DNA of 64,000 bases from NCBI GenBank assembly GCA_047975195.1, contig JBKEDB010000005.1, forward strand, positions 124,001-188,000. Reading direction: 5' to 3'. The notes beneath the pieces were generated by a model. That model saw only the letters and a program-made list of their open reading frames with translations. It did no database searches and was not told the DNA's origin. Source of the stretch: Cumulibacter sp047975195. Its GTDB lineage: Bacteria; Actinomycetota; Actinomycetes; Mycobacteriales; Antricoccaceae. A program made the translations under genes and the position numbers. This document shows, in pieces, positions 9,301-16,244 of this stretch (position 1 is its first letter; every line of letters starts with the position of its first letter).

Positions 9301-10725
9301 TCACCGGCGTCCGAGCGGCAGTTCCAGTCGGGCGAGTGTTCCGCGCTGCGCCGCGTTGCTGGTGACCTCGATAGTGCCGCCTAATTCGCCGGACACCAGC
9401 GACCGCACGATCTGCAGGCCCAGTCCCCCAGCGCGCTCGAGCGCGAACCCTTCGGGCAAACCAGCTCCGTCGTCCCGGATTTCCACCGTGAGCGTGCCCG
9501 GACGGCGATGCGCTTGCACGAGGACTGTGCCCTCATCCCCGGGCGCGTACGCGTGCTCCACGGCGTTCTGCAAGAGTTCAGTCACGACGAGCACCAGTGG
9601 CGTTGCCAGATCCGCCTGCAATACACCAAAGGTTCCGGTCCGGGTAATGGTCACCTTCGACTCGGCAGCGGCGACTTCAGCGACGATCGGCACCAGCCGA
9701 TCGACGATGCCATCGAAGGCGACACGTTCATCGAGTGACATTGACAGCGTCTCGTGCACCAGTGCGATCGAACTGACCCGCCGTACCGATTCAGTCAACG
9801 CCGCCCGGACGATCGGGGCATCGACCCGCCGAGCCTGCAAGCGCAACAATGCCGCGACCGTCTGCAGGTTGTTCTTCACCCGATGGTGAATCTCCCGGAT
9901 CGTCGCATCCTTACTGAGTAGCTGCCGGTCACGACGGCGGACGTCGGTCACATCGCGCAGTAGCACCAGCGCCCCGGCGTCACTTTCCTCGTGCTCAAGG
10001 GGCAACGCCCGAAACAGCACGGTGGCGCCGCGTGCGTCCACTTCGATGCGCAGCGGACTGTCGCCGTCCAGCGCTGCCTCGATCCGGGCCACGAGTTCGT
10101 CGGCTTCGAACCTGTCCATGACCACACTGGCGCTGACTTCGGCGAGGTTTGCCGATGCAAGATTGTGGGTCCACCCCATTCGGCGGTACGCCGACATTGC
10201 ATTCGGGCTGGCGAAGCGGACCCGACCGTCCGGCTCGAGCAGCACGAGCCCGTCACCGGCGCGAGGTCCGGTCATCATTTCCGATGCGGCGGCCACCGGC
10301 GGGAAGGTCGCGTGCTCGACCATGTCCAGCAGCGACTTCGCGGCTTCGGCATACGCGAGTTCGAGTGGGGACGGCGCCGTGGTTACTCCTGGGTGCCGAC
10401 GCCGGGTCAGCAGCGCAATCGGCTCCGCACCGGGGACGCGACGTACGGCGAACACCTCTGGGGCGCCTGGTTCGGTCAGGGCGGTGAGGTATTCGTCCGA
10501 TGCCGTCATCTCCAACAGATCATGCTGGTAGGCGGTAGCTCCGGTCGTCGGACGTACCTGAGCCACGCACAGAAATCCGCCGGAGTTCGCGCGGACCCAC
10601 AGCAGCAGATCCGCGAACGAGAGGTCGGCGAGCAACTGCCATTCCGAGACGAGCGCATGCAAGTGATCGGCGTCCTCCTGACCGAGGACGGTATGCGCGG
10701 CAAGCAGCCCGTCGATTCCCGTCAC
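9301..10725 (-). CDS. pdtaS: PdtaS-type sensor histidine kinase (GAF/PAS, HisKA_2)
   Basis: 474 residues. An N-terminal GAF-like domain (about 1-140) and a PAS domain (about 165-270) come before the HisKA_2 dimerisation motif IREIHHRVKNNLQTVAALL with the phosphoaccepting His. The ATPase has ELLQNAVEHAY (N box) and DDGAGLPEGF (G1 box). No membrane segment is seen, so it is cytosolic, as for mycobacterial PdtaS, which works with the RNA-binding regulator PdtaR in copper/NO sensing. The frame is open further upstream, but the GTG at 10725, two bases after the stop of the biotin carrier gene, gives the expected start. PdtaR is not in this window. Confidence 0.9.
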   Translation of the reverse strand: MTGIDGLLAAHTVLGQEDADHLHALVSEWQLLADLSFADLLLWVRANSGGFLCVAQVRPTTGATAYQHDLLEMTASDEYLTALTEPGAPEVFAVRRVPGAEPIALLTRRRHPGVTTAPSPLELAYAEAAKSLLDMVEHATFPPVAAASEMMTGPRAGDGLVLLEPDGRVRFASPNAMSAYRRMGWTHNLASANLAEVSASVVMDRFEADELVARIEAALDGDSPLRIEVDARGATVLFRALPLEHEESDAGALVLLRDVTDVRRRDRQLLSKDATIREIHHRVKNNLQTVAALLRLQARRVDAPIVRAALTESVRRVSSIALVHETLSMSLDERVAFDGIVDRLVPIVAEVAAAESKVTITRTGTFGVLQADLATPLVLVVTELLQNAVEHAYAPGDEGTVLVQAHRRPGTLTVEIRDDGAGLPEGFALERAGGLGLQIVRSLVSGELGGTIEVTSNAAQRGTLARLELPLGRR

Positions 10726-10727
10726 GA

Positions 10728-10943
10728 CTACTCGATGACGGCGATCAGGTCGCCTCCCTGGATCACATCGCCCTCGCTGACTGCGAGCTCGCGGATCACT
10801 CCGGACGACTCGGCAATCACCGGGATCTCCATCTTCATCGACTCGAGGGTGACGAGTTCGTCGCCCTCCGACACCGTGTCTCCCGGCGACACGAGCACCT
10901 TGAACACGCTGGCAACCATCTCTGCGCGGACCTCTTCGGCCAT
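10728..10943 (-). CDS. Small biotinyl/lipoyl carrier protein (TB7.3-like)
   Basis: 71 residues forming a single biotinyl domain. The modified lysine is in VTLESMKMEIPVIAES, and the domain ends in GDLIAVIE. It closely matches M. tuberculosis Rv3221c (TB7.3), including its place upstream of pdtaS. The start is ATG 10943, with GAGGGTG upstream, rather than GTG 10955. It probably accepts biotin from BirA and serves as a carboxyl carrier, but the partner carboxylase is unknown. Confidence 0.9.
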   Translation of the reverse strand: MAEEVRAEMVASVFKVLVSPGDTVSEGDELVTLESMKMEIPVIAESSGVIRELAVSEGDVIQGGDLIAVIE

Positions 10944-11063
10944 CGACACCCTCACTTCGGCTCACTTAACTGTCTAGACCCTACTGCGTACCGCCCACAG
11001 CGTCCGGTGCGCCAGGCGGATATGCGAGAATGATTTGTCCAGCAATGAATATCGGAGTTGCAT

Positions 11064-11138
11064 ATGAGCAAGCGAGGCCGTAAGCGTCGCGATCGCAAGA
11101 AGCGCGGCGCGAACCACGGAAAGCGTCCCAACGCGTAG
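11064..11138 (+). CDS. Ribosomal protein bL37 (24 residues)
   Basis: ATG 11064 to TAG 11136-11138 encodes 24 residues, beginning MSKRGRKRRDRKKRG and ending ANHGKRPNA. It is very basic and nearly identical in pattern to mycobacterial bL37, a large-subunit protein found in actinobacterial ribosome structures. GGAGTTG lies just upstream. It is easily missed because of its size. It is the last conserved chromosomal gene before the integrated element; the tRNA fragment starts 35 bases after its stop. Confidence 0.88.
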   Translation: MSKRGRKRRDRKKRGANHGKRPNA

Positions 11139-11173
11139 CGGTACTGCGCATGAATTGAGCCCGAGACCATCAC

Positions 11174-11205
11174 GGTCGCAGGTTCAAATCCTGCCCCCGC
11201 TACCA
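11174..11205 (+). pseudogene. 3' half of tRNA-fMet(CAU)
   Basis: The segment holds the variable-loop end GGTC, a perfect T-arm GCAGG-TTCAAAT-CCTGC and the acceptor strand CCCCGCT with ACCA. Nothing upstream can form D- or anticodon arms. The T at position 72 would face C1, the unpaired end typical of initiator tRNA. It is a fragment, not a functional tRNA by itself. Confidence 0.8.
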
Positions 11206-11374
11206 AAAACCGTAGGTCAGCAAGGGTTTTCCTGCCTCCAGGGAGGAGAGAAACCAAGCTGAACTCGGCGAAAAGTCGGCGCGATCATCGATCGCGCCGA
11301 CTTTCTACATTTCCCACCAGGCGCGCGCTCGGCGCCGCTCGACGGGCCTCGGCTCGGCTTGCGCACCTGATGGG

Positions 11375-11614
11375 TTGAGCGACCTCATTCGTCCTGTTCC
11401 CGGCCTGGAGCCGGTACTGACGACGTCAAGGCTGACTGCCCATCTGGGTGTCCCGGTCCAGACGATCCACGACCTGCGCCACAGCGGCCGCGGGCCCCGC
11501 GGCATCCATGTCGGACGCGAGCTGCGGTTCCGAGTCTCAGAGATCGAAGCTTGGCTGGCCAACCTCGAAGAGCACGACGATGCTGCAGCCGACTGTGTCG
11601 GAGGCGCCCGATGA
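11375..11614 (+). CDS. Excisionase-family helix-turn-helix protein
   Basis: 79 residues with a MerR/Xis-like winged helix. LTTSRLTAHLGVPVQTIHDL is followed by GRGPRGIHVGRELRFRVSEIEAWL, the usual DNA-recognition and wing segments of excisionase-type proteins. The best start in frame is TTG 11375, which is weak. It lies directly upstream of an integrase remnant, the classic xis-int order. It may have controlled excision of this element. With the integrase broken, any present role is unclear. Confidence 0.75.
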   Translation: MSDLIRPVPGLEPVLTTSRLTAHLGVPVQTIHDLRHSGRGPRGIHVGRELRFRVSEIEAWLANLEEHDDAAADCVGGAR

Positions 11615-12190
11615 GTGCCGGCGTGGCCGACTGGAGGTCGGCACCTATGGCGACATCTCCATCACCAAGACCCGCGCCGGCACTATCCGTGCCGAAGCGC
11701 GTTTCCGAGACTGCGACGGCGAGGTCCGCAAAGTCACCGCCGTGGGCCCGACCGCGGCAGGCGCCAAGGCAGCGCTGCGCGAGAAGTTGGCCCGACGCAG
11801 TATCGCGACCGGTTTCGGCGCGACGCTCTCCCGGAGAGCACCGTGGCCTAACTGGCCCGTAGCCTGGCTTGAAGACGTGCGACTGCGGACCGATCTGACC
11901 GCGCGCCGAGGGGCGGCCGATGCGGGTGACCGTGGACGGAACGCTGGTGGCGATTGAGGGCATGGGCGTCTACCGGCAAGAGCACCCAAGACCTCGGGGC
12001 TCCCGGCGGACGTTGGAGGTCCCGAGTTCACCGCTGAGGTGATCCGCCGCCGGCTCAATGTCACCGAGGGCAACGGCATGGGCACCGACCACCTGCTGTT
12101 CTTCACCCGCAACGACACCCATTGTCGATGAGCAATGTGCGCCGCACGCTGCACGGGCGATCCACCTGCGGGCACTGGCGCCGGGCACGC
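11610..12190 (+). pseudogene. Tyrosine integrase remnant, frameshifted and internally deleted
   Basis: The N-terminal part (11640-11905) reads GTYGDISITKTRAGTIRAEA then WLEDVRLRTDLT, the arm-binding and core-binding start of actinobacterial phage/ICE integrases. From about 11920 the frame changes to VDGTLVAIEGMGVYRQEHP and SRRTLEVP. It shifts again to FTAEVIRRRLNVTEG and DHLLFFTRNDTH, and again to SNVRRTL. Roughly 200 residues between these parts are absent, including the first catalytic Arg. The terminal HxxR and Tyr are not found. The gene is dead, so the element cannot mobilise itself with it. Confidence 0.8.
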
Positions 12191-12367
12191 GAACGGATTG
12201 ACATACTGGTCTACACCGGAACCTTCAGGCTCATCACGGACGAGGACGACGATGTTGCGTGAGGCACGCCGGCGATGCCGCGGAACTCACGGAGACCGCG
12301 TTCGCGCCGCGTGCTCGAAGGGAAGCGTTGCGACCACGCCGCTGCTACTCTGTTCAGGTAACTCAGA

Positions 12368-12388
12368 TATTCCGCTGCCAGCGGAATA
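12368..12388. promoter_or_regulatory. Palindromic operator before the AbiEi-like gene
   Basis: Perfect inverted repeat TATTCCGCTG / CAGCGGAATA with a single central C, ending 28 bases before ATG 12417. AbiEi antitoxins repress their own operon by binding inverted repeats at the promoter, so this is a good candidate autoregulatory site. AT-rich sequence just after it (CATATATAC) could hold the -10 region. The stretch 12191-12367 shows only degraded sequence. Confidence 0.6.
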
Positions 12389-12416
12389 ACATATATACCC
12401 GAACGGCGGCTTGGTG

Positions 12417-13499
12417 ATGGCGACAGGTGATGCGCCTAGCAGCGACGATGTCGCGCGATTCGTCGTCGCCTCGGTGCGCGAGCGGTTGCCGCGGGCGTGG
12501 AGGGTGGCGGGGACCTTCGCATCGAATCAAGGGCCACGAGGCCCCGACGTGGAGCTCGCGATCGACGCCCCGGACGGACGCTCCGCGCGCCTGGTCGTCG
12601 AGGTCAAGCAGGTTCTTGAGCGCCGTGATGTGGTCCGAGTTGCTGAGCAAACGCGCAGCATGATGGCGGGAGAAGCCGATGTCCCCGTTGTTGCAGCCCG
12701 CTACCTGTCCGCCTCGGTACGCGAGGCTCTGGCTGAAGAAGGTCTGTCGTATGTGGATGCCACCGGCAACGTGCGCATCGTCATGGACTCACCGGCGGTG
12801 TTCGTTTCCTCGCAAGGCGAGGATCGTGATCCGTGGCGCAAGGGCCGACCCCGCGGAACGCTCAAAGGCGAGCCGGCAGCGCGGGTTGCTCGTGCGCTAC
12901 TGGACTACCGTCGCGACTGGACTGCGCGTGAACTCATGGCAGCCTCCGGCTCGTCCAGTGGCGCCGCATACCGGGTGCTGGAGTACCTGGAGCGCGAGGA
13001 TCTGGTCGTCAAGGATGAGAAGCGATACCGGGTGACCGACTGGGAGCGACTGCTGCGCGCATGGAGCACCGACGCTGCCTTCCAAACCACCAATCGGGTG
13101 ATGGCCTTCATCGAACCTCGGGTCATTGACTACTTCCTGGCCAAGATCGCGAAGGAATTGACGTTCCCCATCGCCGTGACCGGTTCCATCGCAGCGAAGG
13201 AGTGGGCGACCTATGCGCCCGCCAAGGCGGCGTACGTTTATGTCTCCTCGATCCAGGAGGCCAGTGAGCAGTGGGGCTTGCGGCCAAACGCTGCTGCACC
13301 CAATGTCATCTTGCTGGAGCCCAGGAGCGTTGGCGACGTGCCCTTCCACAACACTGCCATTGCCGACGGCGGCTACCCGGTCGCTGCGCCCGTGCAGGTG
13401 GCAGCTGACCTGCTGAATGGGCCCGGCCGCGAACCTGCCGAGGGCGAGTACCTCATCGAGTGGATGAAGGCCAATGAGGAGCGCTGGCGTCGTGCCTGA
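12417..13499 (+). CDS. AbiEi-family antitoxin-like regulator with N-terminal nuclease-fold domain
   Basis: 360 residues. Residues ~1-135 contain GPDVELAIDAP and LVVEVKQVLE, a D...E-x-K pattern like a PD-(D/E)xK nuclease fold, and then YVDATGNVRIVM. A winged helix follows near 150-215 (WTARELMAASGSSSGAAYRV, LEREDLVVKD). The C-terminal part, with FPIAVTGSIAAKEWATYAP and PVQVAADLLNGPGR, resembles the AbiEi C-terminal domain. It probably neutralises the nucleotidyltransferase encoded next and represses the operon. ATG 12417 is chosen (GTG 12414 is also possible). It overlaps the next gene by 8 bases. The nuclease assignment is inference from the motif only. Confidence 0.7.
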   Translation: MATGDAPSSDDVARFVVASVRERLPRAWRVAGTFASNQGPRGPDVELAIDAPDGRSARLVVEVKQVLERRDVVRVAEQTRSMMAGEADVPVVAARYLSASVREALAEEGLSYVDATGNVRIVMDSPAVFVSSQGEDRDPWRKGRPRGTLKGEPAARVARALLDYRRDWTARELMAASGSSSGAAYRVLEYLEREDLVVKDEKRYRVTDWERLLRAWSTDAAFQTTNRVMAFIEPRVIDYFLAKIAKELTFPIAVTGSIAAKEWATYAPAKAAYVYVSSIQEASEQWGLRPNAAAPNVILLEPRSVGDVPFHNTAIADGGYPVAAPVQVAADLLNGPGREPAEGEYLIEWMKANEERWRRA

Positions 13500-14304
13500 C
13501 GAAGTGACCATGGCGCGACTCGGGCTGCTTGACGCTCTGGAAGCGCTGAAGTCGCACCTCGATGCGCTGGTCGTCATTGGTGCCCAAGCCGTCTATCTGC
13601 ACACAGGAGCAACCGACATCGCCCTGGCGGAGTTCACCACCGACGGTGACGTCGCGGTGGATCCCGACCTGCTGAGCTCGGACCCGCAGGTCGAAGAGGC
13701 GATGAGGGCGGGAGGCTTCACGCCGGATCCGCGACAAGGTGCGATTGGGTCGTGGCTCTCCCCGCGTGGAGTGCCGGTCGACTTGATGGTGCCAGCCGCT
13801 GTCGCCGGATCCGGGCGCCGCGGAGTTCGGGTGCCGCCACACGACTCGAAATCGATGCGGCGCACGCGAGGCATTGAAGCGACGCTGATCGACAACTCCA
13901 AGATGATCATCCGAGCACTCGATCCTGCGGCCGACCTTCGACAATTCGAGGTGTCCGTGGCCGGCCCCACCGCGTTATTAGTGGCCAAACTTCACAAGAT
14001 CCACGACCGCATCGAAGAGCCATCACGGCAGGACAACAAGGACGCCCATGATGTCTACCGCCTACTGAGGGCAGTCGAGACGCAGACGTTCGTGGACGCG
14101 ATCGGTGGGTTACTCGGCGACGATGCCAGCGCCGAGGTGACTCGCGAAGCGCTCGACCACCTCCGCGAGTTCTTCGCGCAAGGCCCTGGAGCCCGCGGAT
14201 CGCTCATGGCCGGGGCTGCTGAGGAGTTGGTCGGTAACCCGGGTGCCGTCTCCGAGAGCGTGGTCCTGCTGGCGCAAGACCTCCTTGAAGCCTTGGGCGC
14301 CTAA
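13492..14304 (+). CDS. AbiEii-like nucleotidyltransferase toxin
   Basis: 270 residues. The polymerase-beta nucleotidyltransferase core is visible: LVVIGAQAVYLHTG stands in for the usual GG-x-A/S helix, and FTTDGDVAVDPDLL gives the two metal-binding Asp residues. LLVAKLHKIHDR lies further on, and a helical C-terminus follows. AbiEii/MenA-type toxins transfer nucleotides to RNA targets (for MenA, tRNA acceptor ends) and block growth, often during phage infection. GTG 13492 overlaps the upstream stop (GTGCCTGA), with AGGAG in front; ATG 13474 is an alternative. With the upstream gene it forms a type IV toxin-antitoxin operon by analogy. Confidence 0.72.
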   Translation: MPDEVTMARLGLLDALEALKSHLDALVVIGAQAVYLHTGATDIALAEFTTDGDVAVDPDLLSSDPQVEEAMRAGGFTPDPRQGAIGSWLSPRGVPVDLMVPAAVAGSGRRGVRVPPHDSKSMRRTRGIEATLIDNSKMIIRALDPAADLRQFEVSVAGPTALLVAKLHKIHDRIEEPSRQDNKDAHDVYRLLRAVETQTFVDAIGGLLGDDASAEVTREALDHLREFFAQGPGARGSLMAGAAEELVGNPGAVSESVVLLAQDLLEALGA

Positions 14305-14406
14305 CGCCTGTTGCCTTATGAGCCTGCCGGACCGCATCATCGAACTTGCCGTCTCGCCTATCGTCTGCACGCACGAAGCCCCACCCGGCCAGCGATCACA
14401 GCCTGC

Positions 14407-14438
14407 AAACGAATAAACGAATAAACGAATAAACGAAT
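14407..14438. repeat. Four tandem copies of AAACGAAT
   Basis: Four exact 8-base repeats without interruption, about 100 bases after the toxin gene stop. The repeat is AT-rich in a GC-rich setting. It could be a protein-binding iteron-like array or a slippage product of the decaying element. No gene is seen between 14305 and 14504. Confidence 0.9.
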
Positions 14439-14504
14439 GGACGCATGCTACCGGCGGTAGGGGCTGCGCACCTGTCTCACATAGACGGGAGAAGGCGGTG
14501 CGTA

Positions 14505-14752
14505 GTGAAGGGTGGCGTGACCCTGTTCCGAGGCACGGGTACGGCCGCGTGCCGCTACCTGGAGTCGGACCGTTCCACGGCGGATGACTACTACCTGGTG
14601 GGCGGCACCGCCCTCGCGGAGTTCACCCTCTCCGACTCCGCCGGCGAGGTTGTGACGGAGCGGACGCTGGGCCACAAGAGCACGCCGCGTGGGTGGGCTG
14701 GACCGACCCGCTCGGCAGTACGTCAATGGGCACGCCACGGCTCCCCGGCGAT
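14505..14752 (+). pseudogene. N-terminal remnant of a MobF (TrwC-type) relaxase
   Basis: The first frame reads VTLFRGTGTAACRYLESDRS followed by TADDYYLVGGTALAEF, which resembles the start of actinobacterial MobF relaxases (Y-E-x-DRS-x-ADDYYL). Near 14690 the frame shifts and continues VGWTDPLGSTSMGTPRLPGD, the next conserved stretch of the same family. Everything after this is missing: the sequence runs straight into the tRNA fragment at 14753. A relaxase nicks oriT to start conjugation, so this points to a former conjugative or mobilisable element. Identification rests on remembered family motifs. Confidence 0.65.
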
Positions 14753-14797
14753 GGGTGGAGCAGCTCGGTAGCTCGCTGGGCTCATAACCCAGAGGTC
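14753..14797 (+). pseudogene. 5' half of tRNA-fMet(CAU)
   Basis: GGGTGGAGCAGCTCGG is followed by a D-arm and the anticodon arm CTGGG-CTCATAA-CCCAG, then AGGTC. The CAT anticodon flanked by GGG/CCC pairs is the hallmark of initiator tRNA-Met. The first four acceptor bases are replaced by relaxase sequence, and no T-arm follows (CGGGCTCAATTCACC does not fold). Joined at GGTC to the fragment at 11174 it would restore the tRNA except for those four bases. Confidence 0.85.
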
Positions 14798-14865
14798 CGG
14801 GCTCAATTCACCTGTGTGCTCGCACTTTGCTCCGCGTCGGGGGCCGCAGTGGCGGCGATCGCGGG

Positions 14866-15879
14866 CTATCGAGCGCTGGTCGGGAGGCCGAGCTCGGCGG
14901 CGAGCAACTCAAAGGACGTCGCACGCGGGCCGGGCTCCCCCAAGGGGCTGACCAGCACCAGTTCGTCAGCCTGACAATCCTGCGTCAGATCAATCAGTTG
15001 CTCCGCGACATCGCCGGGTGCGCCGGCGTACAACAGGTGGTCACTCGAGGATTTGCGGGCCGCAAAGGCCTCGGTGCGCGTGTAATCCAACGCTTCCTGC
15101 AGGCTCGCCCGCGCACCGCGATGCCCCGCCTGCAAGTTGTCCTTGAACAGCATCCAGGTCGCCATCGCGGCATCGGCGAGATCGCTGTCCTCGGAGGCAA
15201 ACGCGAGCGTCGAGACGATAGCCCGAGGCTGCCCCAAGTACGGCGAGGGACGGAAGTCTGCCCGGTACCGACGCAATAGCGGCGCGGCGTGCTGCGGCGT
15301 CATGTGATGCGCGAATACCGCGATTAACCCATTCACGGCGGCGAACATTGGCCCATAGTCGCTCGAGCCGAGCATGAAGATCTCCGGCACCCGCGCCGGC
15401 ACCGGCGCAGCGACGACCTGCGCATACGGGTGATCGGCGGGGAACGAGTCGTACAGGAATGCCAATAACTCTGCGCACTGCTGCGGAAAATCGTCGTGCG
15501 CCTGCCCATTTCGAAGAGCGTGGGCGGTCAGACCGTCCGTGCCCGGCGCTCGACCCAACCCCAGGTCGACGCGGCCGCCGAACATCGTTTCGAGGGTTCG
15601 GAATACTTCAGCCACCTTCAACGGCGACCAATTTGGCAACATGATGCCGGCCGCGCCGACGTGAATGTGCTCGGTGGCCGCCAGCAGCCGCGTCATCATC
15701 ACTTCTTGCGAGGTGAAGGCGAGACCGAGATGGTTGTGGTGCTCAGGAACCCAGTACCGCCCGTATCCCAATTGCTCTGCCCGCTGCGCCATCGCGACCG
15801 TAGCCTCGATCGTCTGTAGGGCACTAGCGTCGCCGGTGATGGCGACGAAATCCAAGATGCCGACCGGCAGACGACTCAA
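14866..15879 (-). CDS. LLM-class flavin-dependent oxidoreductase
   Basis: 337 residues of the bacterial luciferase-like fold. Typical stretches are YGRYWVPEHHNHLGLAFTS, VGAAGIMLPNWSPLKVAE and FGGRVDLGLGRAPGTD, all conserved in the family that uses FMN or F420. The start is TTG 15879, whose last two bases overlap the TGA stop of rsrA. This makes it the third gene of the sigR-rsrA transcript and probably part of the thiol-stress response. Its substrate is unknown. It borders the tRNA fragment of the integrated element. Confidence 0.85.
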   Translation of the reverse strand: MSRLPVGILDFVAITGDASALQTIEATVAMAQRAEQLGYGRYWVPEHHNHLGLAFTSQEVMMTRLLAATEHIHVGAAGIMLPNWSPLKVAEVFRTLETMFGGRVDLGLGRAPGTDGLTAHALRNGQAHDDFPQQCAELLAFLYDSFPADHPYAQVVAAPVPARVPEIFMLGSSDYGPMFAAVNGLIAVFAHHMTPQHAAPLLRRYRADFRPSPYLGQPRAIVSTLAFASEDSDLADAAMATWMLFKDNLQAGHRGARASLQEALDYTRTEAFAARKSSSDHLLYAGAPGDVAEQLIDLTQDCQADELVLVSPLGEPGPRATSFELLAAELGLPTSAR

Positions 15880-16244
15880 TTGCGCGGCCCGTTGTCCAGC
15901 CGGATCACGGTGTGTGTCGTCCGCACTGTGCTGACCCCATCGGTGTGCACCGTGGTCGTGCTACTCATCTGCACGGTGAGCGCATGAATCCGCTGCTGCA
16001 CGGTGGTGCGCAGTTCGTCCGGGGCCCGCTCGACGCCGCAGCAGCGCCCTACTAGGGACTTCACGTGGCGCTCGAGGGTGTACTCGCTCGCGCACGGCCC
16101 ACATTCCTCGACGTGATGCTGCAACGCGCGACGGACCGCCTCATCGCATGACTCATCAGTGAGCCGGGACGTGCTGACGAGGAACTCACCGCAGGCGAGT
16201 TCGTGTTCGCCGCCGCACGGGGATACGTTGAACTCGGCGTTCAT
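15876..16244 (-). CDS. rsrA: Zinc-binding anti-sigma factor RsrA/RshA
   Basis: 122 residues. The ZAS motif H-x3-C-x2-C is present as HHVEECGPC, with earlier cysteines at residues 10 and 18. Disulfide formation between such cysteines releases zinc and frees the sigma factor, as known for Streptomyces RsrA and mycobacterial RshA. The start overlaps the sigR stop (ATGA). The C-terminal ~30 residues, rich in Thr and Val, are longer than in the minimal domain. Confidence 0.92.
   Translation of the reverse strand: MNAEFNVSPCGGEHELACGEFLVSTSRLTDESCDEAVRRALQHHVEECGPCASEYTLERHVKSLVGRCCGVERAPDELRTTVQQRIHALTVQMSSTTTVHTDGVSTVRTTHTVIRLDNGPRN

Larger units (their letters stand above)
11174..14797. mobile_element. 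Decayed integrative element bounded by two halves of an initiator tRNA
   Basis: The left border is the 3' half of tRNA-fMet (11174-11205); the right border is its 5' half (14753-14797). Both are on the plus strand and share only GGTC at the break. Inside are an excisionase-like HTH gene, a broken tyrosine integrase, an AbiEi/AbiEii-like pair and a broken MobF relaxase, as expected of an ICE/IME remnant. The flanks (bL37 and pdtaS on one side, LLM gene, rsrA and sigR on the other) belong to a block conserved in other actinobacteria. What excised or integrated, and in what order, is inference. Confidence 0.75.

Noticed and set aside
14753..14830. Complete tRNA-Met at the right element border
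   Set aside because: The anticodon and D arms are good, but the sequence after AGGTC cannot form a T-arm or pair with the acceptor, so it is only a 5' fragment.
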